Positions 33,573 to 43,119 of a stretch of 64,000 nt of DNA are shown one piece after another; position 1 is the stretch's first letter; the number at the start of each line of letters is the position of its first letter. The notes under the pieces were generated by a model. It was not told the origin of the DNA. It ran no database searches and was given only the letters and a program-made list of their open reading frames with translations. The stretch spans positions 1 through 64,000 of the forward strand of contig NZ_BCTQ01000019.1 of assembly GCF_001571365.1 (NCBI RefSeq), read 5' to 3'. The position numbers were made by a program, and so were the translations under genes. Source of the DNA: Achromobacter denitrificans NBRC 15125 (GTDB taxonomy: Bacteria > Pseudomonadota > Gammaproteobacteria > Burkholderiales > Burkholderiaceae_B).

Positions 33573-34232
33573 TCAGGGCTGGACGCCGAGGTGGTAGACC
33601 ACCGTGTCCAGCCGGCTGACGCCCGCCGCGAGGAACTTGGGTTCCTTTTCCAGGATGTCGCGGCGGTCGATGATCCTGGCGGGCGACACGCCCTCGAACA
33701 CCGCCTGCACCTCGGCGTCGACGACCGAGAACGGGGGCCCCGCCATCTCTTCCTGCGGGTAGTCCAGCGTGATCAGCAGCCCTTGGTAGGCGCGCGACAG
33801 TTGGCCATAGACGTGGCGCACGTAATCGGCGCGCATGGCCTCGGGCAGCGCCACGAGGGCCGCGCGGTCGTAGGCGCCGACGCAATGCGACAGGATCTGG
33901 GCGTCCAGCTTGAAGATGTCGCCGCAGATGATCTCGATATTGCCGGCGACGTAATGCTTGCCGTAGATGGACTGGTGCGTGAGCGGCTTGAGCTCGTTTT
34001 CGTCGAAGAACTGCTCCACCGCCAATTGCGACAGTTCCACGCCCAGCACGGGGTTGCCCTGCGCGGCGAGCCAGATCATGTCCAGCGACTTGCCGCAAAG
34101 CGGCACCAGCACCCTGCCCTCCTTGGGCACGCCCAGGGTGGGCCAGTATTTCTGCAGCAGCGGCGTGACCCGCGATTGATGAAAGTGCGTGCGACCTTCG
34201 CGCCAACGCTCCAACCAGAATTCCGCGTCCAT
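33573..34232 (-). CDS. tpm: thiopurine S-methyltransferase
   Basis: The protein has 219 residues, the standard bacterial TPMT length. N-terminal [15 protein letters not shown] and the SAM-binding [19 protein letters not shown] are diagnostic; [11 protein letters not shown] and [10 protein letters not shown] follow. It methylates thiopurines in the laboratory and, in related bacteria, selenium and tellurium oxyanions. It is a single gene and not part of the preceding catabolic cluster. Confidence 0.93.
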   Translation of the reverse strand: MDAEFWLERWREGRTHFHQSRVTPLLQKYWPTLGVPKEGRVLVPLCGKSLDMIWLAAQGNPVLGVELSQLAVEQFFDENELKPLTHQSIYGKHYVAGNIEIICGDIFKLDAQILSHCVGAYDRAALVALPEAMRADYVRHVYGQLSRAYQGLLITLDYPQEEMAGPPFSVVDAEVQAVFEGVSPARIIDRRDILEKEPKFLAAGVSRLDTVVYHLGVQP

Positions 34233-34395
34233 ACCTAGTCAGCTCCTCCTATGAGTCCGCATCGCGCCGCGCTCTTCGGGCCGGCGGCATGGCGCCTTCG
34301 TCCCGTTCCTGTGGCTTGCGCTTGCGGGTGTGCCGCATTGTAGTCCGCCGGCGCGCGGGTTCCCCTTGCGCCGCGACTCGGATATCGTTGCGGCC

Positions 34396-35166
34396 ATGTC
34401 CCCGAAACGCCGCTCGCTGCTGATCCTGCCCATTTCGCTGCTGTGCGCGCCGCCGCGCCTCCTGGCCGCGCCCGAAGGCCGCGCCGCGATCATCCGCCAG
34501 GTCTTCAAGACGCCGCCCGCCGCGGTGCCCTACGGCCCGGACCACGCCGCGCTGATGCGCCTGCTGCGGGTGCTGTGGGTGCCCGTGGAATCCGGGGCGC
34601 CGGGCATCGAGTTCGAGGATCCCCTGGGCCCGGATTCCCTATCCGTGGCGCGGGCGGCGCTGAAAACCTCCGACGACGCGCTGGCCGTCCGGCGCCTGGC
34701 GGAGGTGGGGCTGCTGGTTCCGCGCTACGTCGAGACCCTGGGCAAGCTGGCGCCGGGCCGCTACGCCCTGCCCGCGGGGCTGGCGCCGGCCTACGACTTC
34801 CCGGAAAGCGGCGTGGACGCCGAGGGCCGCTTCACGCTGCGCCAGGAGCACCTGACGCTGCTGCGCGCCGCCAACTGGCGGACGGTGGACCGGCATTCGA
34901 TCGAATCCGTGCTGCGCGAAGGCGATCGTTACTGGCCCATGCCCTATATCGACGGCAAGCGGCCCTATGGCAACAGCAGTTATTACCAGGTCGATATGGC
35001 GCGCCTGCTGGGAGAGCCCTATCCGGTGGACGCGAAGGGCTATGCCATTGCGGATCCGGCCAAGGATGCCCGCCTGGAGCGGCTGCACCGCGAAACGTTG
35101 GCCGCGCTGCAGGTTTTCCTGGCGCACTCCCTGGCGCGCGGACCGGCCCGGCCGTCGCGCCGCTGA
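34396..35166 (+). CDS. exported protein of unknown function
   Basis: The protein has 256 residues starting at the ATG at 34396. A twin-basic N-terminus and hydrophobic run (KRRSLLILPISLLCAPPRLLAA) form a signal peptide. The mature part has helical and loop segments with DRYWPMPYIDGKRPYGNSSYYQVDM near the C-terminus (only short parts given here), which looks conserved in character. No domain is recognised. It is divergent from the tpm gene and convergent with the DUF1275 gene (six bases apart). Confidence 0.7.
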   Translation: MSPKRRSLLILPISLLCAPPRLLAAPEGRAAIIRQVFKTPPAAVPYGPDHAALMRLLRVLWVPVESGAPGIEFEDPLGPDSLSVARAALKTSDDALAVRRLAEVGLLVPRYVETLGKLAPGRYALPAGLAPAYDFPESGVDAEGRFTLRQEHLTLLRAANWRTVDRHSIESVLREGDRYWPMPYIDGKRPYGNSSYYQVDMARLLGEPYPVDAKGYAIADPAKDARLERLHRETLAALQVFLAHSLARGPARPSRR

Positions 35167-35172
35167 GGCGCG

Positions 35173-35931
35173 CTAGGCGCGCCCGAGGAAGGCCCGGATA
35201 TCGTCCACGATAGGCACCACGGCCAACAGCATCAGCATCATCGCCAGCGGCAAGGTGGAACCGAAGCCGAAATGGAAAAAGGAATAGGCCCCCGTGACGC
35301 CGCCGACGAAGAACAGCGCGACCAGCAGGCTCAGCACGGTGAGCTTGCCGCGATCCGCCCTCACGGGCGGGGTAGCGTGCGCGCCGGCCTGGGCCACGTT
35401 CCAGTAGAACAACTTGCCCAATTCGATGCCGATGTCGGTCACCATGCCGGTCACGTGCGTAGTGCGGATCTCCGAGCGCGAGACTTTGGTGATCATCGCG
35501 TTCTGCAGGCCCATGATGTAGCAAAGCAGCATGACGGTGCCCGGCACGTAGAACCACCGCAGGGTTTCCAGATTGGCGCCGAGCAGGCCGAAGCCCACCA
35601 GCAGCACGGCTTCGTACAACAGGGGCAGCGCGTATTCGCTGGCCAGGCGCGAGCGGCGCCCGAAGTTGATCAGGAAGGCCGAGCTGGCCGCGCCCGCCAG
35701 GAAGGACAGCAGCGCCGCCAGGCCTTGCAGGAATACGATCACGCTGCCCAGCGCCATGTGATCGGCCATCATCGAAACGATGCCGGACATGTGCGAGGTG
35801 TATTGCTGCACGGCCAGGAAGCCGCCGGCATTGACGGCGCCGGCGGTGAAGGTCAGGAAGTAGGCCAACTGCCGGTTGGCCTGTGGGCTGCGGCTCACGG
35901 CCGTCAGCCGGCGCAGGAAGGGAATAGCCAC
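35173..35931 (-). CDS. YoaK-family membrane protein (DUF1275)
   Basis: The protein has 252 residues with about six membrane segments. Family signatures are FTAGAVNAGGFLAV, TSHMSGIVSMMADH and GLQNAMITKVS...TTHVTGMVTDIG. The function of DUF1275 proteins is unknown. The start is a GTG with AGGA upstream. It is a single gene, 123 bases downstream of the aldo/keto reductase gene on the same strand. Confidence 0.9.
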   Translation of the reverse strand: MAIPFLRRLTAVSRSPQANRQLAYFLTFTAGAVNAGGFLAVQQYTSHMSGIVSMMADHMALGSVIVFLQGLAALLSFLAGAASSAFLINFGRRSRLASEYALPLLYEAVLLVGFGLLGANLETLRWFYVPGTVMLLCYIMGLQNAMITKVSRSEIRTTHVTGMVTDIGIELGKLFYWNVAQAGAHATPPVRADRGKLTVLSLLVALFFVGGVTGAYSFFHFGFGSTLPLAMMLMLLAVVPIVDDIRAFLGRA

Positions 35932-36054
35932 GCGGGTCCTCGAATATCAGCACGCACTCGAAACGAGCCTGACATTCTAGGTCCTCCGCGCGCGGCCGCC
36001 GCCGGCCGGTGCCCCGCGGCCATGACGGACGGGGAGCCGACCTTCGGAATCGTC

Positions 36055-37101
36055 CTATTCGGCGGCCGATTCGCTCAGCTGGCGCAACCGGTATTCGCCT
36101 TGGCGCGCGTGCATCCAGCCCGGATATTCCGGCGGCAGGGCGCTGACCTGGTCCAGCGCCGCCAGGTCGTCCTCCGTCAGCCGGATGCCGACCGCGGCCA
36201 GGTTGTCGTCCAGCTGATCCACGCGCTTGGCGCCGATGATGACGCTGGTTACGGCCTTCTGGTGCAACAGCCAGGCCAGGGCGACTTGCGCCACGGACAC
36301 GCCGCGCGCCTCGGCGATGCGCCGCAGGACGTCGATGCTGTCATAGGCGCGGTCCTGGTCCACGGGCGGGAAATCGAACTGGGCGCGGCGGCTTCCGGCC
36401 TCGGCCTTGCCGTCGCGGGCGTACTTGCCGCTGAGCAAGCCCCCTGCCAGCGGGCTCCAGACCATCAGCCCGACGCCCTCGCTTCGCAGCATGGGCACGA
36501 TTTCGCGCTCCAGGTCGCGGCCGGCGATCGTGTAATAGGCCTGCAGCGACTCGAAGCGCGCCAGCCCGAGGCGCTCGGCGATGCCCAGCGCTTTCATGAT
36601 CTGCCAGGCCGCCCAGTTGGAAACGCCGACGTAGCGCACGTGCCCCTGTTGGACCAGGTTATCGAGGGCCCGGACCGTCTCCTCGACCGGCGTGGCCGGA
36701 TCGAAGCCATGGATCTGGTAGAGGTCGATATGGTCCAGCTGCAGGCGCGACAGGCTTTTCTTGACGCCGTCCATGATGTGCGCGCGCGAATTGCCGCGGG
36801 CATTGACGCCGGCGCCCGTCTGGCCGAATACTTTGGTGGCGATGACCACGTCGTCGCGCGCCACTTTCAGGTCGCGCAGCGCCTGGCCGGTGATGATCTC
36901 GGAACGGCCTTCGGAATACACGTCCGCCGTATCGATGAAATTGACGCCGGCGTCCAGCGCGCGGCCGACCAGCCGGTTGGCGTCTTCCTGCTGCAGGCTG
37001 CCGATCTTGCTCCACAGTTCGCCCTCGCCGCCGAAGGTCATGGTTCCCAGGCAGAGTTCCGAAACGAACAGGCCGGTGCTTCCGAATTTCTTGTACCGCA
37101 T
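36055..37101 (-). CDS. aldo/keto reductase
   Basis: The protein has 348 residues. The catalytic tetrad is visible: Asp and Tyr in DTADVYSEG, Lys in IATKVFG and His in YQIHGFD. NADPH binding is expected at SVIIGAKRVDQLDDNL. It reduces an aldehyde or ketone of unknown nature in the cytoplasm. The AraC-type gene at 37396 is divergent and is the usual partner of this family, so it is a candidate regulator. Confidence 0.92.
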   Translation of the reverse strand: MRYKKFGSTGLFVSELCLGTMTFGGEGELWSKIGSLQQEDANRLVGRALDAGVNFIDTADVYSEGRSEIITGQALRDLKVARDDVVIATKVFGQTGAGVNARGNSRAHIMDGVKKSLSRLQLDHIDLYQIHGFDPATPVEETVRALDNLVQQGHVRYVGVSNWAAWQIMKALGIAERLGLARFESLQAYYTIAGRDLEREIVPMLRSEGVGLMVWSPLAGGLLSGKYARDGKAEAGSRRAQFDFPPVDQDRAYDSIDVLRRIAEARGVSVAQVALAWLLHQKAVTSVIIGAKRVDQLDDNLAAVGIRLTEDDLAALDQVSALPPEYPGWMHARQGEYRLRQLSESAAE

Positions 37102-37395
37102 GATGGGCTCCTTTCAGGCCGCGGCGGGCGGTCTGCCTGCCGGGTTCGGAACAGTATGCGTCCGGGCAAGGGCGCGCGCGCTGCTCGATACTGTCCGCTT
37201 TCTGCCTGATCCTGCAGCGATGTTCCGTCCCCGTGGCGGGGGCGCCCATTCCTCCGATTTTTTTGCCCGATTCTCCGCGCCATGGCTCGGCGCCGATCGG
37301 CATCGCCTCGCTTGGGCCTACACTGGGAACCGCCTGATCCTCTGCTGCCTCGACGGCCCCCGCGCGCCGCGCGGCCCGCCCCCGGAGTGCCCCCC

Positions 37396-38361
37396 ATGCC
37401 ACTGACCCACGACGCCCTTTCCGCCGATCGCGCCGCCCCGCCGGCCCCGGCCGACTACGAACCCGCGCGGCGCGAACTGCTCTGCACGCTGGAGCGCATG
37501 ACCGGCGACCTGGAAGGATCCCTGGACACGCCCATCGAAGGCCTGTTCCTGCACCGCATCTCGCAGCCGACCGGCGCCAAGCCCGGATTGCAGCGAGCCG
37601 CGCTGGCCGTGATCGCGCAAGGATCGAAGCGCCTGCTCATCGGCGACGAGACGTTCGAGTACGACCCCTTCCATTACCTGATTTCCTCGGTCGACCTGCC
37701 GGTGGTGGCCAAGGTGTCCGTCGCCAGCCCGGCCCTGCCCTATCTGGGCCTGCGGCTGGACCTGAACCCCGAGGAAATCACGGAGCTGATCAGCGACGAG
37801 AACCTGCCGCCACTGGTTCCCGTGGAAGCCGCCCGCGCCCTTAGCGTGAACCCGCTGGGCGGCGCGCTGCTGGACGTGGTGCTGCGCCTGCTGCGGCTGC
37901 TGGACTCGCCGCGCGACATTCCCATCCTGGCTCCCATGGTCAAGCGCGAACTGCTGTACCGCCTGCTGATGAACGGCCAGGGCGTGGTGCTGCGCCAGTC
38001 CGTACTACAGGACAGCCAGCTCAACAGGGTGGCCAAGGCCATCCGCATCCTGCGCGACAACTACGCCCAGCCGCTGCGGGTGGAGGAGATTGCGCGCGAC
38101 GTGCACATGAGCGTGTCGTCGCTGCATCACCATTTCAAACAGGCCACGGCGATGAGCCCGCTGCAATACCAGAAGCAGCTGCGCCTGCAGGAGGCGCGCC
38201 GGCTCATGCTGACCGATGACGCCGGCGTGGCCCTGGCGGCGCATGCCGTGGGCTACGAAAGCTCGTCCCAGTTCAGCCGGGAATACAGCCGCCTGTTCGG
38301 CGCGCCGCCGCTGCGCGACAAGCAACGCTGGAAAGACGAAACCGCCCTGGCGGCCGCCTGA
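37396..38361 (+). CDS. AraC-family regulator with AraC_N domain
   Basis: The protein has 321 residues. The N-terminal AraC_N effector domain (about 40-200) contains AVIAQGSKRLLIGDETFEYDP (shown in part) and YLISSVDLPV. The C-terminal double helix-turn-helix (about 220-320) has IARDVHMSVSSLHHHFK and AVGYESSSQFSREY. It is expected to activate the divergent aldo/keto reductase gene. The ATG at 37396 is preferred over the long upstream frame. Confidence 0.9.
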   Translation: MPLTHDALSADRAAPPAPADYEPARRELLCTLERMTGDLEGSLDTPIEGLFLHRISQPTGAKPGLQRAALAVIAQGSKRLLIGDETFEYDPFHYLISSVDLPVVAKVSVASPALPYLGLRLDLNPEEITELISDENLPPLVPVEAARALSVNPLGGALLDVVLRLLRLLDSPRDIPILAPMVKRELLYRLLMNGQGVVLRQSVLQDSQLNRVAKAIRILRDNYAQPLRVEEIARDVHMSVSSLHHHFKQATAMSPLQYQKQLRLQEARRLMLTDDAGVALAAHAVGYESSSQFSREYSRLFGAPPLRDKQRWKDETALAAA

Positions 38362-38403
38362 GAGGCCGGCGCCACGCCTAAGGGATAGCCCTAATTCTTG
38401 TTT

Positions 38404-38417
38404 TGACAACGTTACCA
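38404..38417. promoter_or_regulatory. LacI-type operator O1
   Basis: TGACAACGTTACCA shares 11 of 14 bases with the perfect palindrome at 38437-38450, including the central CG that marks LacI/GalR sites. It overlaps a TTGACA hexamer (38403-38408) that may be the -35 of the operon promoter. A matching -10 is not clear. Confidence 0.7.
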
Positions 38418-38436
38418 TTAGACTGCGACCTCCATA

Positions 38437-38450
38437 TGACAACGTTGTCA
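38437..38450. promoter_or_regulatory. LacI-type operator O2
   Basis: TGACAACGTTGTCA is a perfect 14-base palindrome with central CG. It lies 33 bases (about three helix turns) after O1 and 50 bases before the first gene of the operon. The LacI-family regulator is the last gene of the same operon (44180-45268), so autoregulation is expected. Confidence 0.8.
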
Positions 38451-38500
38451 TATCCCGTTTTTTCCCAGCTTTCCTCCCAGTTTTCATATTCGGCGGCCGC

Positions 38501-39802
38501 ATGAATCCCTTCCTGGAAACCCTGCTCGATACTCCCCTGGACGACACCTACCGGGGCGTTCCGCCCGGCGAGGCGGCGGTTGCGCTGCGCGCCGTGGCGA
38601 CCCGGCAATGGCAGCCCAGGAGCGGCAACATGGCCCTGCCCGTGCTGACGATGGACGAAGCCGCCTTCGCCCACAACGTCGAACAGATCTTCGGGTACGT
38701 GCGCAGCCACGGGGCGGCGCTGGCGCCCCACGCCAAGACGCCCATGTCGCCGCAGATCGTGCAGCGCCTGCTCGATGCCGGCGCCTGGGGCGCCACGGTC
38801 GCCAACCTGCAGCAGGCTGCCGTGCTCCTGCGCGCCGGCGTGCGCCGGCTGATGCTGGGCAACGAGATCGGCGGCGCCGCCAGCGGCGCCCGCCTGGGCA
38901 AGCTGCTGGCCGCCTACCCGGATGCCCGGATGCTGATGTTCGCGGATTCGGCCGATAGCGTGCGCTCGCTGGCCGCCGCGGCCGGCCATGCCGGAAGCCC
39001 GGTGGAGGTCCTGGTGGAAGTCGGCGGGGGCCGCGCCGGCGCCCGCGACGACGCGGCGGTCGAGGCCATCCTGGAGGCCGTCGCCGCCCAAGGCGGCAAG
39101 CTCGCGCTGGCGGGCGTGGCCACGTACGAAGGCGCGGTCGCCACTTCGGATCCGGCCGTCACGGCCAGGCAGATCGCCGCCCTGATGGAGCGCGCCGCAC
39201 GGGCGTTCCAGCAGGTTCGCGCGCTCGCGCCGCAAGCGCCGCTGGTGTTCACCGCCGGCGGCTCCGCCTTCTTCGACCAGGTCACCCAGGCCGCCAAGCC
39301 GCTGCTGGCGCAGGACGGCAACGCGCTGCTGGTGCTGCGCAGCGGCGCCATCTTCTTCCACGATCACGGCACGTACGAGCGGGCGCTGAGGGCCATGGAC
39401 GCCCGTTCGGGTTTCGAGATCGACGGCCAGGCGCGCCACGCCGCAGCCGATTTCCGCCCGGCCCTGCGCCTGTGGGGCGAAGTGCTGTCGCGCCCGGAAC
39501 CGGGCCTCGCGATTTGCGGATTCGGCATGCGCGACGTGTCCTACGACCAGGACCTGCCCGTGCCGCTGGCCGCCTTCCGCGACGGCGCCCCCCTGCCCGG
39601 CTGCGATCCGGAAGGTCGCGTCACCCGGCTGAACGACCAGCACGCCTTCCTGGCCATCTCGCCCGACAGCGCGCTGGCCCCGGGCGACGTGGTCGAGTTC
39701 GGCATTTCCCATCCTTGCACCTGTCTCGACCGCTGGCGCGTGTTCTTCGGCCTGGACGCCGAAGGCCGCGTGCAGTCCGCCTACCGCACGTTCTTCGGGT
39801 AA
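38501..39802 (+). CDS. fold-type-III PLP enzyme, D-threonine aldolase/D-serine dehydratase-like
   Basis: The protein has 433 residues. The N-terminal alanine-racemase barrel carries the PLP Lys in PHAKTPMSP (Lys about 79). The C-terminal D-serine-dehydratase-like domain has SHPCTCLDRW, where His and Cys bind zinc in this family. It is expected to cleave or dehydrate a D-beta-hydroxy amino acid. The RidA protein encoded downstream would handle the enamine or imine product. It is the first gene of the LacI-controlled operon. Confidence 0.85.
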   Translation: MNPFLETLLDTPLDDTYRGVPPGEAAVALRAVATRQWQPRSGNMALPVLTMDEAAFAHNVEQIFGYVRSHGAALAPHAKTPMSPQIVQRLLDAGAWGATVANLQQAAVLLRAGVRRLMLGNEIGGAASGARLGKLLAAYPDARMLMFADSADSVRSLAAAAGHAGSPVEVLVEVGGGRAGARDDAAVEAILEAVAAQGGKLALAGVATYEGAVATSDPAVTARQIAALMERAARAFQQVRALAPQAPLVFTAGGSAFFDQVTQAAKPLLAQDGNALLVLRSGAIFFHDHGTYERALRAMDARSGFEIDGQARHAAADFRPALRLWGEVLSRPEPGLAICGFGMRDVSYDQDLPVPLAAFRDGAPLPGCDPEGRVTRLNDQHAFLAISPDSALAPGDVVEFGISHPCTCLDRWRVFFGLDAEGRVQSAYRTFFG

Positions 39803-39805
39803 GCC

Positions 39806-40474
39806 ATGCAGCAGCTGAATTTCCAACAGATCTGGCGCTATCGCGAACAGCTCTGGCAAGGCATGCAGGTCACGCTGGAACTGACGGCCATCGCCGTGAT
39901 CGCCGGCCTGGCGATCGGGCTGGCCGGCGCCCTCCTCACCCGCCATGGCCCTAATCCGGTCAAGCTGGCCCTGCGCGGCTACGTCGAGGTATTCCGCAAC
40001 ACGCCCTCGCTGATCCAGCTCTTCATGGTGTTCTTCATCCTGCCCGGGCTGGGCCTGCGCATGCCGCCCTTCGTGGCCGCGGCGGTGGCGCTCAGCCTGT
40101 ATTTCGGCGCCTATGCAATTGAGATCCTGCGCGCCGGCCTGGACTCCATTCCGCGCAGTCAGATCGAGGCCGGCCATTGCCTCGGGCTGAGCAGCTGGCA
40201 GGTGTACCGCCACATCGTGCTGGCGCCCGCCCTGCGCAACGTCTATCCCGCGCTGGGCACGCAGCTGGTCATCCTGCTGCTGGGAACGTCGCTGGCCTCG
40301 CAGGTTTCCGCCGAGGACCTGTTCCATGCGGGCAGCTTCATCGAAAGTCGCACCTACCGCAGCTTCGAAGTCTACGCGGTGATCTGCGGCATCTATTTCA
40401 CGCTGGTGCTGATCGTCAAGGCCGTGCTGGCACTGGCCGGCAGCCTCGCGTTCACCTGGCCCGTGCGCCGCTAG
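39806..40474 (+). CDS. polar amino acid ABC importer permease
   Basis: The protein has 222 residues and about five membrane segments. Family hallmarks are QGMQVTLELTAIAV, the FRNTPSLIQLFMVFF region, and the EAA loop SQIEAGHCLGLSSWQVYRHI. It belongs to the His/Glu/Gln/Arg importer permeases. It starts three bases after the PLP-enzyme gene and pairs with the next permease. Confidence 0.93.
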   Translation: MQQLNFQQIWRYREQLWQGMQVTLELTAIAVIAGLAIGLAGALLTRHGPNPVKLALRGYVEVFRNTPSLIQLFMVFFILPGLGLRMPPFVAAAVALSLYFGAYAIEILRAGLDSIPRSQIEAGHCLGLSSWQVYRHIVLAPALRNVYPALGTQLVILLLGTSLASQVSAEDLFHAGSFIESRTYRSFEVYAVICGIYFTLVLIVKAVLALAGSLAFTWPVRR

Positions 40475-40485
40475 GAGCCGACAGC

Positions 40486-41136
40486 ATGCGTACGTTTTCC
40501 CTGAGCGATTTCGCCTCCCTCGTGAGCGCGCTGCAATGGACGGTGGCGCTGGTGCTGATCGCGCTGGCCATCGGCGCGCCGCTGGGGCTGGGGCTGGCGC
40601 TGATGCGCGGCCACCGCGCCGCGCCGGTGCGCTGGCTGGCCGCCGCCCTGCAACAACTGGTCCAGGGCGTTCCGCTGCTGGGCCTGCTGATGTTCTTCTA
40701 CTTCGGCATGCCGGTGTTCCTCGGCGTGGAGGTGCCGGCCCTGACTGCCGTCAGCGTCGCCTTCGTCATCTATACGGCGGCTTTCCTGGGCCAGATCTGG
40801 TACGGCGGCATCCAGGCGGTCAAGCATGAGCAGTGGGAGGCGGCTGCCTGCCTCGGCCTGTCCAAGTGGCACCAGTTCCGCCACGTGATCGCGCCTCAGG
40901 CGCTGCGCCTGTCGCTGCCGCCCACCGTGGGCTTCCTGGTCCAGCTGATCAAGGGCACTTCACTGGCGTCGGTGGTGGGTTTCGTGGAGCTGGCCCGCGC
41001 CGGCCAGATCGCCAGCGCCGCCACCTTCCAGCCCCTGCTGGTGTATTCCTGCGTCGCGTTGCTCTACTTCGCGGCGTGCCTGCCCCTGACGATATGGGCG
41101 CGTAACCTGGAGGGCCGTATCCATGGCGCTCGTTGA
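40486..41136 (+). CDS. polar amino acid ABC importer permease
   Basis: The protein has 216 residues and about five membrane segments. The family motifs are VQGVPLLGLLMFFYFG and the EAA loop EQWEAAACLGLSKWHQFRHV. It forms a heterodimer with the permease at 39806. Start ATG has TAGGAG upstream. It overlaps the ATPase gene by 14 bases. Confidence 0.93.
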   Translation: MRTFSLSDFASLVSALQWTVALVLIALAIGAPLGLGLALMRGHRAAPVRWLAAALQQLVQGVPLLGLLMFFYFGMPVFLGVEVPALTAVSVAFVIYTAAFLGQIWYGGIQAVKHEQWEAAACLGLSKWHQFRHVIAPQALRLSLPPTVGFLVQLIKGTSLASVVGFVELARAGQIASAATFQPLLVYSCVALLYFAACLPLTIWARNLEGRIHGAR

Positions 41137-41863
41137 AGTATCGAATGTCCACAAGCGCTTCGGCGCCAACGCGGTGCTCAATGGCGTCTCGCTCGACGTG
41201 AACGAAGGCGAGATCGTCACCATCATCGGCCGCTCCGGCTCGGGCAAGTCCACCCTGCTGCGCTGCCTGAACGCGCTGGAAACCGTGGATGACGGCGATA
41301 TCCGCATCGGCGGCGAGCGCGTCCACGCCGGCATGCCCGGGCTGCGCCAGTTCCGCCAGCGCGTGGGCATCGTGTTCCAGCAGTTCAACTTGTTTCCGCA
41401 CCTGAACGTGGAACGCAACATCACGCTCGCCCCCACCCTCAACGGCAAGATCCCCCGCTCGCAAGGCCGCGCGCTGGCGCTGGAGGTACTGCGCCGGGTC
41501 GGGCTGGCCGATAAGATCGACGCCTATCCCGCCCTGCTGTCGGGCGGCCAGCAGCAGCGCGTGGCGATCGCCCGCTGCCTGGCGATGGCCCCCGAGCTGA
41601 TGCTGTTCGACGAAGTCACCTCGGCGCTGGATCCCGAACTCGTGGGCGAGGTGCTGAAGGTCATGGAAGACATGGCGCGCCAGGGCATGACCATGGTGCT
41701 GGTGACCCATGAAATGGCATTCGCCCGCAACGTCGCGTCCAAGGTCGTCTTCATGCACCAGGGACGCGTGTGGGAACAAGGCCCGCCCGCCGAACTCTTC
41801 GCCAATCCCCAGACCCCCGAGCTGCGCCAGTTCATCGGCACGGGCTCGCCTTCCACCCACTAA
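41123..41863 (+). CDS. polar amino acid ABC importer ATPase, GlnQ-like
   Basis: The protein has 246 residues. Walker A is GRSGSGKSTLLRCLN, Q-loop VFQQFNLFPHL, signature LLSGGQQQRVAIARC, Walker B LMLFDEVTSALDPE. It energises the importer with the two permeases upstream and the binding protein downstream. The start overlaps the permease gene by 14 bases. Confidence 0.93.
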   Translation: MALVEVSNVHKRFGANAVLNGVSLDVNEGEIVTIIGRSGSGKSTLLRCLNALETVDDGDIRIGGERVHAGMPGLRQFRQRVGIVFQQFNLFPHLNVERNITLAPTLNGKIPRSQGRALALEVLRRVGLADKIDAYPALLSGGQQQRVAIARCLAMAPELMLFDEVTSALDPELVGEVLKVMEDMARQGMTMVLVTHEMAFARNVASKVVFMHQGRVWEQGPPAELFANPQTPELRQFIGTGSPSTH

Positions 41864-41887
41864 GGCATCCGCCACTGGAGTCATCGC

Positions 41888-42673
41888 ATGAAACTGTTCG
41901 CCAAGCTGGCCGCCGCCGCGGCCGTCTGTCTCTCCCTGGCCGCGCCCGCCGCGGCCGCCGACAAACTGCAGGACGTGCTGGGCGCCGGCAAGCTGCGCGT
42001 CGGCGTCCTGATGGATGCCGCGCCCTGGGGCTTCAAGGATGCCAAGGGCGAGGCCGCCGGCCTGGACATCGACATGGCCAAACTGATGGCCGCCGATCTG
42101 GGCGTGAAGCTGGAGCTGGTGCAGGTCACCGGCGCGAGCCGCATTCCCAGCCTGCTCGCGGGCAAGGTCGACGTGCTCATCGCGGCGGCCGGCGCCACGC
42201 CGGAACGCGCCCAGCAAGTGATGTTCTCGCAGCCTTACGCGGCCGTGAACCTGGGCGTCTACGGCGGTGAAGGGCTGCCGCAGGCCAAGACGGTGGATGA
42301 CCTGAAGGGCCGCAGCATCGCGGTCGCCAAGGGCTCCACGCTGGACATCTGGCTGACCGACAACGCCCCGGGCGCCAAGCTGGTGCGCTTCGAGGACACG
42401 CCCTCCGCCGTGGCGGCCTATCTGGCCGGCCAGTCGGAATCGTTCGCGGAGAACAGCGCCATCGCGCTCAAGGTCGCCGAGGACAACCCCGGCAAGGCGC
42501 CCCAGCTGAAGTTCCTGATTCGCCAGTCGCCGGCGCACGCCGCCGTGCAGCAGGGCCAGCAGAACCTGCTGAACTGGATCAATACCTTTCTCTTCGCCAA
42601 CCGCCTGAACGGCAAGCTGGCGGGGCTGCAGGAAAAGTGGTTCAAGGAAGCCCAAACCCTGCCGCTGATGTAA
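41888..42673 (+). CDS. polar amino acid ABC importer binding protein
   Basis: The protein has 261 residues. A signal peptide ends at APAAAAD. The SBP_bac_3 fold shows GKLRVGVLMDAAPWGFKD (in part), GLDIDMAKLMAADLG and RIPSLLAGKVDVLIAA. It captures an amino acid or amino-acid derivative in the periplasm. The ligand is not evident but should match the PLP-enzyme and deacylase substrates of this operon. Confidence 0.92.
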   Translation: MKLFAKLAAAAAVCLSLAAPAAAADKLQDVLGAGKLRVGVLMDAAPWGFKDAKGEAAGLDIDMAKLMAADLGVKLELVQVTGASRIPSLLAGKVDVLIAAAGATPERAQQVMFSQPYAAVNLGVYGGEGLPQAKTVDDLKGRSIAVAKGSTLDIWLTDNAPGAKLVRFEDTPSAVAAYLAGQSESFAENSAIALKVAEDNPGKAPQLKFLIRQSPAHAAVQQGQQNLLNWINTFLFANRLNGKLAGLQEKWFKEAQTLPLM

Positions 42674-42704
42674 GCCCGCCCCGCCGCCCCAACTGAGGAT
42701 ACGC

Positions 42705-43052
42705 ATGATCAAACGCTACAAATCCGGCTCGCGCATGAGCCAGGCCGTGTCATACAACGGCTTCGTGTTCATCGCCGGCCAGGTCGCGGACAACCGCCAG
42801 GGCTCGCTGGAATCGCAGACGCGCGAAGTGCTGGCCAAGATCGACGCGCTGCTGGCCGAAGCCGGCAGCAGCAAATCGCGCCTGCTGGCCGTGGACGTGT
42901 TCCTTCCGGCCATCGGCGATTTCGACGCCATGAACCGCGTCTACGACGCCTGGATCGATCCGGCCAACCCGCCCGCCCGCGCCTGCGTCGAAGCCCGGCT
43001 GGCGGATCCCGACCTGCGGGTCGAGATGACCGCCGTGGCCGCGCTGCGCTGA
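42705..43052 (+). CDS. RidA-family protein
   Basis: The protein has 115 residues, one YjgF/RidA domain. The typical N-terminal region is SYNGFVFIAGQVADN, and the active-site Arg lies in PARACVEARLA. RidA proteins hydrolyse the reactive enamine or imine products of PLP enzymes, which fits the fold-type-III PLP enzyme at the start of this operon. Confidence 0.9.
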   Translation: MIKRYKSGSRMSQAVSYNGFVFIAGQVADNRQGSLESQTREVLAKIDALLAEAGSSKSRLLAVDVFLPAIGDFDAMNRVYDAWIDPANPPARACVEARLADPDLRVEMTAVAALR

Positions 43053-43119
43053 CACCGGCCCGCAAGGCTTTCCGATCCCCTTTTTCGCGCCGCAGCCCGC
43101 GGCGCCGCAGCCCCTCTCC

